Shown here in pieces: positions 18,086 through 25,260 of a stretch of DNA of 64,000 nt (positions within the stretch are counted from its first letter, which is position 1; the number at the start of each line of letters is the position of its first letter). The translations under genes and the position numbers were made by a program. The notes beneath the pieces are model-generated. The model saw only the letters and a program-made list of their open reading frames with translations, searched no databases and had not been told where the DNA came from. This DNA comes from Candidatus Obscuribacter sp. (GTDB taxonomy: Bacteria > Cyanobacteriota > Vampirovibrionia > Obscuribacterales > Obscuribacteraceae): NCBI GenBank assembly GCA_016712465.1, contig JADJQZ010000001.1, positions 992,001-1,056,000 on the forward strand. The letters are read 5' to 3'.

Positions 18086-19870
18086 ATGTCTCATTTTAAC
18101 AAACCACTAGGCAGAGGTCGTTCCAGAGGGCAGGGCATCCTCTCTTTGCTCATGCTCTTTGCTCTGGTGCTTTTTCCTCTCATTGCGGTGCTGGTCTTCG
18201 AATTTTCCAGGCTCTATCTGGCTAAGCAGGAACTACAGAACGCCTCTGATGCTGCGGCTCTTACCGGAGCCGCCACACTTGCCAGCTCCGATAACACCAA
18301 CCCGACGCAAGCGCACCTCGATGCCATCGAGAGTGCCCTCAAGATATTCAAGTCGAATACTTCCCTGGGCGTGCCTTTGAGCAACTCCGTCGTGGTTGCC
18401 TCTCCCTCTCTGTTGGAGTGTGCAAGCGGCGAAGCTAAACTCTTTTTCGAATTCCTCAATCCGGTGACCATGCTGCCGGAGCCCATTACCAGTGCCAATG
18501 GCAAGGTCGTTGAGATACGCTCCTGCAACGGCAGCGATCTGGCTTTTGGTAAGTTTCTTGGTATTAAATCATGGGGTGTGACAGCCGTGTCCACCAGTGC
18601 CGTTCCCAAGCTGGACATAGTCATATGCTTTGACGTCTCCGGTTCCATGGACGATCAGACTCCTGTTACTTTCAGCAAACGCGTCTGGGACGACACCCTT
18701 GGGGGCGGCAAAATTGTCTATTCCAGCGTTAATGGTGCAAATGGAATCATGCAGGGGCGAATCTTCGACATTCTCAAACCTGCCATAACCGGAACCAGCT
18801 TGAATGGAACCTTTCCCCAGCTTTTGACTGAGTCTTATTGGAATGCCAAGACTTATTTCTCAGAGTATCTGGCAAGTTATTATGGCGTAAGTGGTTTGCG
18901 TTCCGGCGGCGTCTATCCCGAGGCCGGTGCTCCGCCTGGAAACTGTCCGCCTGGTACGGCCTTCACTTTTGATGGCTTTAAGACCTTTACCGATGTGGTG
19001 GTTAACATCGACGGCAATACTACTTTTGGTGGCTTTAGCTATGATGGATATGCCTTCCCAGATCTGGCCACGCTGATTGAAGCTTCTCGAGGCAACCTGG
19101 AGAATAGCTCGGTCTTCAGCAGCAGTAGAGCCAACACAGCCGTGTCGGTGTCTCCCAAGCCAGGCTACCAGAAGGCATATTTTGAAGCGGCCCAGAAGCA
19201 ATTGAAGCCCATGGCTGATGCTAAAGAGGCAGTATTGACCATGACTCAAATACTCAATACCGATGCAGATAGTCATTTCGGTTTCGTTGCATTTGATGCT
19301 GATGTTGGCGTCGATAGTGCGAGCACGGAGCAATGGCACAATCTGGATGACGCCGCTCCTTATGGCGTTTTGCAGGGATTCCCTCTGCCGCGGGTAACTA
19401 TCAGCAAGAATCCAGGCTCCACGCAGTTCAGTCAGGTGAATACTTCCATCAAGAGTTGTGTGCCCCTCGGTGCCACTAATATTGGTGCGTCTGTGCATGC
19501 TGCGGTGCAAGACCTGAAGAGTAATAGTCGCACAGGCAGTGTTAAGGCAATCATTCTCTTCACCGATGGCGAGCCGACGGTTCCGGCCGGTCCTTTGAGT
19601 TCCGACCCGGAGGCAAATGCCAGACTCGCTGCCGTAGAGGCTCGCGACGCCGGAATCGCCGTGTATACGATCGGTTTAGCTCAGAATCCGATGATCATTG
19701 CCGACCAGGAGAAGATTCTCAACGACACCAACTCCGACCCTACCACGGGAGGCATGGCCGCTATCGCCGGTCATGGCAGTACCTTCAATCTGGTTACCGA
19801 TAGTTCTCAGTTGCGCACCACTTTTGCCAAGATTGCCAGGCGCCTTGTGAAGCTGGTGTCGAATAAGTAG
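18086..19870 (+). CDS. TadG-like protein with von Willebrand factor A domain
   Basis: The protein has 594 residues. The N-terminus has the Tad_G signature: a basic segment ending RGQGILSLLMLFALVLFPLI, then FSRLYLAKQELQNASDAAAL with the conserved N-A-S-D-A-A-A-L motif. The vWA domain has a MIDAS DxSxS at Asp183-Ser185-Ser187 (FDVSGSMD). A large insertion follows and then the second half of the fold (AIILFTDGEPT). Such proteins anchor in the inner membrane and act in Flp/Tad pilus assembly or surface adhesion. It is flanked by two TadE-like genes. No CpaF/TadA ATPase or secretin gene is in view. Confidence 0.85.
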   Translation: MSHFNKPLGRGRSRGQGILSLLMLFALVLFPLIAVLVFEFSRLYLAKQELQNASDAAALTGAATLASSDNTNPTQAHLDAIESALKIFKSNTSLGVPLSNSVVVASPSLLECASGEAKLFFEFLNPVTMLPEPITSANGKVVEIRSCNGSDLAFGKFLGIKSWGVTAVSTSAVPKLDIVICFDVSGSMDDQTPVTFSKRVWDDTLGGGKIVYSSVNGANGIMQGRIFDILKPAITGTSLNGTFPQLLTESYWNAKTYFSEYLASYYGVSGLRSGGVYPEAGAPPGNCPPGTAFTFDGFKTFTDVVVNIDGNTTFGGFSYDGYAFPDLATLIEASRGNLENSSVFSSSRANTAVSVSPKPGYQKAYFEAAQKQLKPMADAKEAVLTMTQILNTDADSHFGFVAFDADVGVDSASTEQWHNLDDAAPYGVLQGFPLPRVTISKNPGSTQFSQVNTSIKSCVPLGATNIGASVHAAVQDLKSNSRTGSVKAIILFTDGEPTVPAGPLSSDPEANARLAAVEARDAGIAVYTIGLAQNPMIIADQEKILNDTNSDPTTGGMAAIAGHGSTFNLVTDSSQLRTTFAKIARRLVKLVSNK

Positions 19871-19884
19871 GGGGGATACTAATC

Positions 19885-20354
19885 ATGTCATCGCAAGCAG
19901 GGTTGATGGTAGTTTCCGGCAGGCGCTCTTGCCGGGGCTCACTGTCGGTGGAACTGGCCAGCGGCAGTTTTCTTATGGTTGTCTTTGTGCTTTTGTCACT
20001 GCACCTGGGCATCATAATTTTTGGAGCTTATTTAAATGATCGAGTCTGTCGTGATGCCTGCCGCAATGCTGCCCAGGGGAAGGACTTAGTTGAATCAACG
20101 CGGCTTGCCAGTGCGGTGGTGAAAGGTTACTCTTCCTCAAGCTTCTTGGATGCTCCGCAGATTGCCGCCCCTCTGGTTTATCAGGATTTCGCCGGTAGCC
20201 CGCCTTCACAGACTTCTCCCTATGTTTCAGTTACCACCACCCTAAGGCAATTATGCCTTTCGGCGTGCTGGCATTCTTCGATGCCGGAATTTTGCAAGAC
20301 GGCAAGCTGACATTTAGAAAAACCTATACCTTTCCAATCGTCAGAATCAAGTGA
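19885..20354 (+). pseudogene. TadE-like gene with a frameshift
   Basis: The first frame (from ATG 19885) encodes a TadE-like protein: a basic start, SLSVELASGSFLMVVFVLLS with the helix, then an extracytoplasmic part up to PYVSVTTT. The same frame then turns into Cys/Leu/Ser-rich nonsense and stops at 20310. A plus-strand neighbouring frame continues from about 20240 as KAIMPFGVLAFFDAGILQDG and KLTFRKTYTFPIVRIK to a stop at 20354, a typical TadE ending. A single-base indel near 20238 therefore breaks the gene. It may be a real inactivation or a sequencing error. Confidence 0.7.
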
Positions 20355-20416
20355 GCTTGCGGCCACCAGCAGAATTGCTTGAGTTACCGTTGATTGTGAG
20401 GACGGGGTAGCTTTGG

Positions 20417-20830
20417 CGGTGGTTTTACTCAAGGTCGTTTGTGGAGCCGGAGATACTGAAGAAACTGGCGCTAATGGCCGAGCTTCCGAATGTGAGAGGA
20501 TTCTTGAGCTTCGACCGGGAGAACTACAAAGAGGGGCTCAAGGCATTTAAGCGGTACCCGGAAGTGTTTTCTGTGGCGGTGATGCAAGAGAAGCCGAGCC
20601 CGCAGGTGAAGAAGATGCTGCTTGAAATAGAGAGGGTGGTGCCGGAGAAGAGGCTGGTGGTGTTTCCGGTGCACAAGGGTCCGTTTCATGTGGAGCCGCT
20701 GAAGACCAGGGGCGTGGTGTGCCCGCAGGTGCTAGGGCAGTATGAGCTGGTGAACGAGCCAGACAGAGAGAAGCCGTGCCAGAGCTGCCGTGTGTGCCTG
20801 CCGCGGCCTCCGTCGGAGCCAGGAGTTTAA
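20417..20830 (+). pseudogene. 3' fragment of a GP88-family gene
   Basis: From 20417 the sequence is nearly identical to the second half of the GP88-family gene at 45121-45942: WFYSRSFVEPEILKKL, then NVRGFLSFDRENYKEGLKAF, ending with the CxxCxxC tail and a short Pro-rich end. The first 140 codons are missing. Homology begins abruptly about 60 bases after the broken TadE-like gene. Downstream, about 127 bases of non-coding sequence are also shared with the other copy. It marks the left edge of the accessory island. Confidence 0.85.
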
Positions 20831-20887
20831 GAGTGCCACCCGCGGCTTGCAAGGCGGGAAGCGTAGAAAACTAGACCGAAGCGTTGA

Positions 20888-20943
20888 CTCGCGCCGATGA
20901 CAGTTCAAGCCCTTACTGACGAGGACTTGAACTGTCGCGCGAG
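20888..20943 (+). ncRNA. Conserved long hairpin downstream of GP88 (copy 1)
   Basis: CTCGCGC (20888-20894) pairs with GCGCGAG (20937-20943). Inside it GACAGTTCAAG (20899-20909) pairs perfectly with CTTGAACTGTC (20926-20936), with a four-base bulge on the 5' side and a 16-base loop. The same structure and its flanks occur after the intact GP88 gene at 46000-46055. No T-run follows, so it is not an ordinary terminator. A structured RNA or a recombination site are both possible. Confidence 0.5.
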
Positions 20944-20975
20944 CTTTGGCGGAGGTTATCCCGAGGATTGAAGCG

Positions 20976-21515
20976 ATGAATAGAGAAGTGAATGTGATGA
21001 CCAAGGTATCGAAAGAAGTACTTCTGGGGCTGAGGAATCAGCTATGGATGCTCATGAAAATGAACTACACGGGTCTGAGGATGGAGGACCGGGAGGACCT
21101 GGTGCAGGAGGCGATGATAAAGGTGTGGAAGGCAGGAAGAATGAGTAACCCCGGCTATGTAGTGAAAGTGGTGAGGTCGGCGGCAGCGGACCACTTTAGG
21201 AAGGAAGGACGGAGGTCGGTGCACCTGGACTCGACTGTGGAGTATGACCAATTGGAAGGAGCGGTTATGCGCGGAGAGGAAAGGATAAAGGTGGGGTCGC
21301 TTCTGGTGATGGAAGAGGACCGGTACGATGCCGTAGAACTCTTTGAGAAGTGCCTGGCGCAGCTGCCGAAAGAACAGGCGGAGGTGATGGAGTTGGTGGG
21401 GCAGGATCTCGACTATGAGGAAGTGGCTAAGGTTGTGGGGGTGAAGGTGGGAACAGTGAGGTCGAGGCTCCACTACGGGAGGAGGCGGCTTACGCAGTAC
21501 CTAATGGAGGCGTGA
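20976..21515 (+). CDS. RNA polymerase sigma factor, ECF-like
   Basis: The protein has about 179 residues. Sigma region 2 is recognisable in YTGLRMEDREDLVQEAMIKV with the following W-K. Region 4 is QLPKEQAEVMELVGQDLDYE plus EVAKVVGVKVGTVRSRLHYG, the helix-turn-helix that binds the -35 box. There is no region 1.1 or 3, so it is a small sigma factor of the ECF type. No anti-sigma gene is adjacent. The ATG at 20976 has GAGG about ten bases upstream; a TTG at 20946 is the alternative. Arg is mostly AGG and Gly mostly GGG/GGA, unlike the clp region, so this block looks transferred, probably from a plasmid or phage. Confidence 0.85.
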   Translation: MNREVNVMTKVSKEVLLGLRNQLWMLMKMNYTGLRMEDREDLVQEAMIKVWKAGRMSNPGYVVKVVRSAAADHFRKEGRRSVHLDSTVEYDQLEGAVMRGEERIKVGSLLVMEEDRYDAVELFEKCLAQLPKEQAEVMELVGQDLDYEEVAKVVGVKVGTVRSRLHYGRRRLTQYLMEA

Positions 21516-22011
21516 TTCCGACCGATGCCGGAAGTTAAGTGAATATATCTTCGGTGGCGTGCTTCTCTTGAGGTGCGCCACTGGCGCCGACCCTCCTGGG
21601 CAAACCCCCAACATCCGGCAGCCACCAGACGAAACGCCAGACTCCACATTGAACCCGCTACTCTTAAGTATTTCGACAATTGCGGCGCGCTTGCAACTTG
21701 TGGTTTTCCCTTTCTCTACCCCCTACCGTCGCCAGAGCCCCCGAGGCGCAGTCTGATATGGAAAGGGGCTCCGAGTCCCATGTCCTTTACCTGGCGAGTA
21801 GTTGCCGCTTGCCTGAAGGAAAGTCTCCGTGGGCGCCCGCCTTAAGCCGATCACGTGTGAATTCAATGGTGGCGCTCCATTAGCTGAACTCGTGTGTGAA
21901 ATTAGCCGACGCCTGCGCGTGCGGCAAGGGACACTGCGTTCTAACGCCCTTGCCTGGCTTGAGCGACGGCTCTTGGGGGAGCACGTAAGTTCAAGCTAAA
22001 AGGAGCTAACC
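21516..22011. other. Non-coding interval before ssb with a hairpin
   Basis: About 500 bases without a credible gene. It contains GGCAAGGG (21923-21930) inverted as CCCTTGCC (21947-21954), some 60 bases before the ssb start, which may be a leader hairpin. Open frames here are short and have no ribosome-binding sites. Confidence 0.4.
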
Positions 22012-22416
22012 ATGAATAACATCACACTAATCGGACATGTAGGCGGCGCCCCGGAAATAAAGACTTTCCAATCAGGGAGCAAGCTGGCAAGGTTCTCGCT
22101 GGCGGTAAAGGAGTATGTGAAAGGGCAGGAGCCCCAAACCATATGGATAGACTGCGAATGCTGGGGACCACTGGCGGAGCGAGTAGGGGAGTATGTAGAG
22201 AAAGGGAAACAACTGGCGGTGCAAGGACGCCTGGGGATGTCGAAATACACGAAGGAGATAGCGGGGACAAAAGTGGAGATGACAAAGGCGTTCGTCAAGG
22301 TGGCGAGCTTTCAGATGATGGGGGTGAAGAAAGCCCAGGAGGGAGAACAGGCGCAAGAGGCGGAGGAGGAAGAGAAGCCGAGCCGAAGAAAGAAGGGCTT
22401 TAAGCTCTCGGCATAG
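22012..22416 (+). CDS. ssb: Single-stranded DNA-binding protein
   Basis: The 134-residue protein has an OB fold with the SSB pattern: NNITLIGHVGGAPEIKTF, SKLARFSLAV, IWIDCECWGPLAERVGEYVE and KGKQLAVQGRL. The C-terminal tail is short, acidic then basic (EAEEEEKPSRRKKGFKLSA), and lacks the usual DDDIPF tip. It may therefore not recruit host partners in the normal way, which suits an SSB from a mobile element. The strong site AAAAGGAGCTAACC precedes the ATG. Its AGG/GGG-rich codon use matches the neighbouring sigma factor. Confidence 0.92.
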   Translation: MNNITLIGHVGGAPEIKTFQSGSKLARFSLAVKEYVKGQEPQTIWIDCECWGPLAERVGEYVEKGKQLAVQGRLGMSKYTKEIAGTKVEMTKAFVKVASFQMMGVKKAQEGEQAQEAEEEEKPSRRKKGFKLSA

Positions 22417-23068
22417 GGTCGGGGCACGACTCAAAAGGATGGGGCTGCGCAAGCGGCCTCTATTCCTTTTTGGAGCCTGAGGGGAAATGCAATTCAGACA
22501 GAGCGACCAGAAAGACACGGAGCTGGCATAAAGCAAAAACGAAAAGGGGTGGGGGCTAAAAATGGTGTGGTTTTAGCCCCTGGAGTTCTGTTCCCGGTAG
22601 TGGACGGTACTAACCAGAAGGTAATGAATGGTAGCCGGGGGGAAGCGAAATCAGAGAGAAGAACAGGAGCAAAAACAAATTAGAGGCAGCTGTTAGGTCC
22701 AGGAAGAGGAGATAGGTCAATTGGCCGACCAAAGTCCTCCTCAAGTAAAAATACAGCCGCCCAAAGCATGAGAAAGGCGGCTAGAGAAACGTGGTGATTC
22801 TCCGGGGAGATTATACAGCCAAGAAAACAAGAGGAAGGCGGTAGCCAAACAATGCCGACCTAGAAAGATGACCGGCAAAGATACGTGGTTCACCGGCGGC
22901 AAAGAAACATGAAACGGCCGCCGGCAAGGAAAGAAAAACAACCTCTATTCAGCAATACCTATTGCCAAATCCTCCCCCTGTTTTGAGAGCGTCCTAAAAA
23001 AACTCCAAAATTAAAGGGGTAGGCAAGAACCTTACCAATACAGTAAAACAAAAGTTCAATTTGACCAG
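22417..23068. other. 650-bp interval without recognisable genes
   Basis: No convincing coding frame. Purine-rich plus strand. A small inverted repeat, AGCCGCC inverted as GGCGGCT (about 22755-22783), is the only structure I noticed. It may be the eroded remains of the mobile replicon that supplied the sigma factor and ssb. Confidence 0.4.
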
Positions 23069-23410
23069 GTGTGCCGGGTGAGCAACCGGAAGCGGCCGGA
23101 GGTGGCCAGAGAGGCCATCATCTGGTACATGGAACAGCTGGAAAAGAGGGTGCAGGACGCCAGGGAGACACTGGTGGAAGCGCGGATAAGGAAGATGGAG
23201 AACCGGATGGCGGCCTTGATATCCAGGGGCAATATCGACGTGGGTGTGATCCTGGAGCTTATCTACGGGAACATGCCAGCGGTGGACAGGGACGAGGTGA
23301 TAAAGAAGGCGCACAAGAGGGCAGCGAAGAGGCTGAAGAGCAAGGTCGAGGAAGTGAAAGACATAGAGGACTTGTTCAAGAAAGAGTTAGAGAAGGCGGC
23401 TGAGGTCTAG
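23069..23410 (+). CDS. Small helical charged protein of unknown function
   Basis: A 113-residue, strongly helical and charged protein (MEQLEKRVQDARETLVEARI, RKMENRMAALISRGNIDVGV). The C-terminal part, KRAAKRLKSKVEEVKDIEDL, is probably coiled coil. No family is recognised. The start codon is GTG or a nearby alternative. Codon bias (AGG, GGG, GTG) is that of the ssb/sigma block, so it probably belongs to the same transferred module. It ends 70 bases before the left end of the first integrase element. Confidence 0.55.
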   Translation: MCRVSNRKRPEVAREAIIWYMEQLEKRVQDARETLVEARIRKMENRMAALISRGNIDVGVILELIYGNMPAVDRDEVIKKAHKRAAKRLKSKVEEVKDIEDLFKKELEKAAEV

Positions 23411-23480
23411 CTGTGAGGGCGACGGTAGCGAAGCACAGGTACTGGAAGGGGAAGCCGGGGGTGAAGTCCGTCGGTGAGTA

Positions 23481-25259
23481 GTACAGGAACCCTCATGAGT
23501 GTGAGCTGGTCTGGGTTGTGCGACTTGTGTAGTCGCATATGTAGACGCGCGTTGGTGATGTTCTGCGCTCTTGCATTTTTGAGGTGCCGCAGGCGCAAGA
23601 GTCTGAGAGTTTTCTACAGGTGCAGGTGTAGACATTTTGTAGGCAGAAGATCTGTCTACAAGATCTCTAAGCCGCCGAGTGGTATGAGCAACTGAGTGAC
23701 TTCGGTCAATGGTTTCTCCCCAGCGAGCGGCAAGGAGAGTGTTTTTGTGTCGATGATTCCGAGCTGTTCGATAAAGGCATCAGTGATGCGCACCATGTGC
23801 TTGCGGAGGCGTTCGATGTCTAGAATTAGATAGTGACCGGTGGTGTCACTCGAAACGCTGTGGTTAACAAGGCGCTTTAGGGCGTAAGGAGGAACGTCCT
23901 GCTTTTCAGCCATGGTCAAGAAAGTGCGCCGGAGGTCGTGGAAAGTGAAGTGAATAGAACTCTTCGCCGTTACCCGCTTAAGAAGTTCGTGGCTAGGGCT
24001 GAGATGTTTGTTTCTAAGTCGGCAAGATTGGAAGACCCATTCGGAATGGTTGCGGTAGACGTAGCGTTTTCTGAGAAGAGCAATAAGAAAGTCGGTGAGA
24101 GGCAATTGATGCTCGCGGTCAGATTTTGTTTGTGAGCGAGGTATGGTCAGAAGTTTGTTGTGGAAATCGACATAGGTCCACTTGAGACGTCTGGCTTCGC
24201 CACAGCGCAGACCGGTGAGGAGGAGGAAGAGCAGGAAGTCGCGAGACACTTCGTGGGGAAGGGAACTGACCGCCAGGTACCAGTCTCTAAGCTTGTGGTC
24301 GGGAATGATGCCTCGGCGGGGATGGATGCGGTGCCAGGACCGATTGCGAGAGAGCCTGGAAACAGGATTCTCTTTGAGAAGAAGTTCGTCGTCATTACCG
24401 AATCTATCGGAGGCAAAATTGATTAGAGAGCCTAACTTTTTGAGGGCGTTGTTTGCACGACCGTGTCCGGAGGTGCCAAGCCTGTTAGGGCGAGAAGTTA
24501 GCTCTTGATGTCGTTGTTCGACCATGTCTTTGGTGATGGCGGTAATCGGTAGGTCGAGCCAGTCACTGAGATGAGAGTTGATGGAGTAGACATAGTTGCG
24601 ACGGGTCTCGTCGCGTAGAGGCTTGATTTCGAGAAACTTCTGTAACACTTCACGCAGTGTGATGTCTCGAAGAGTGTTGATGCGCTTGCCGGTTCTGGGG
24701 TCGTTACCCTTAGCCAGCTCACCGAGCATAATGCAGGCATGCTTTTTGGCCGAGTCAAAAGAAATGTCGCTACATTTGCCGATGGTGATTCTGCGAGAAG
24801 CACCGGCAATTCGTCGTTCAAGAATGTATGACTTGCACTTTCTAGTGACACGAATTGCGAAACCTGGGACATCATCGTCACGATAGAAGCGTTGACCCGA
24901 AGTGGTTAGGTGGATTTCGTTTTCGACGAATTCTTTGGTGAGTTTTGCCATAGGCAGGTGCTCCGCAGTTGAGAGTAGCAGTGATGATCGGATGCCAGAG
25001 TTAGGTTGCCGAGCCGACGTCAGCGCCCCAGTAATTTAAAAGACGGTGCGGAGGCGTAAAAGTTCACTGCGATGGAAAATTATTTGTTGCTCGGTGCCTA
25101 CACGGCATCTACAAAAGAACGAAGGTCGCTTTCCTGAAAGGTGCTGGTGACGGGGACTCTTGAGACTTGACCAGTGCTGAGGTTTCTGTGTAGGTATACA
25201 CGCCTGCCTACACGGCTTTGAAGACGCCCATCAATAGGACAGTGTGAGGGTTCCTGTAC
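23481..25259 (-). mobile_element. Integrase-only element, copy 1 (1779 bp)
   Basis: Bounded by perfect 15-bp terminal inverted repeats: GTACAGGAACCCTCA at 23481-23495 and TGAGGGTTCCTGTAC at 25245-25259. It carries one gene, a tyrosine recombinase on the minus strand. The ~175-base left end and ~300-base right end contain about ten copies of a TGTAG-core motif in both orientations, probably recombinase-binding sites. The right flank enters an RHS gene immediately, reading TNVTS. The left flank lies downstream of the small helical gene. The element is nearly identical to copy 3 and close to copy 2. Confidence 0.88.
23656..24951 (-). CDS. Tyrosine recombinase / integrase of the element (copy 1)
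   Basis: The 431-residue protein begins with an N-terminal arm-binding domain (DUF4102-like, about residues 15-85, GFAIRVTRKCKSYILERRIA). A core-binding SAM-like domain (about 95-190) and the catalytic domain (about 215-390) follow. All catalytic residues are seen: Arg249 (TGLRCGEARRL), Lys276 (SQTKSDREHQLPL), His338-x-x-Arg341 (FHDLRRTF), His364 (LVNHS) and Tyr374 (TGHYL). It should catalyse site-specific recombination through a 3'-phosphotyrosine. It is the element's only gene and there is no excisionase. The stop lies within an inverted-repeat region near the left end. This copy looks intact. Confidence 0.93.
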   Translation of the reverse strand: MAKLTKEFVENEIHLTTSGQRFYRDDDVPGFAIRVTRKCKSYILERRIAGASRRITIGKCSDISFDSAKKHACIMLGELAKGNDPRTGKRINTLRDITLREVLQKFLEIKPLRDETRRNYVYSINSHLSDWLDLPITAITKDMVEQRHQELTSRPNRLGTSGHGRANNALKKLGSLINFASDRFGNDDELLLKENPVSRLSRNRSWHRIHPRRGIIPDHKLRDWYLAVSSLPHEVSRDFLLFLLLTGLRCGEARRLKWTYVDFHNKLLTIPRSQTKSDREHQLPLTDFLIALLRKRYVYRNHSEWVFQSCRLRNKHLSPSHELLKRVTAKSSIHFTFHDLRRTFLTMAEKQDVPPYALKRLVNHSVSSDTTGHYLILDIERLRKHMVRITDAFIEQLGIIDTKTLSLPLAGEKPLTEVTQLLIPLGGLEIL

Positions 25260-25260
25260 T

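Noticed and set aside
20220..20432. Minus-strand frame across the end of the TadE-like gene
   Set aside because: It is antisense to the recognisable TadE-like C-terminus, which simply lies in a shifted plus frame.
23481..25259. GTAC as target-site duplication of the integrase element
   Set aside because: Comparison with uninterrupted homologues (GGAAACC in RHS 1 versus GTACAAACC at copy 3) shows that GTAC replaces target bases, so it belongs to the element ends. Flanks come from different loci, so no duplication can be scored.
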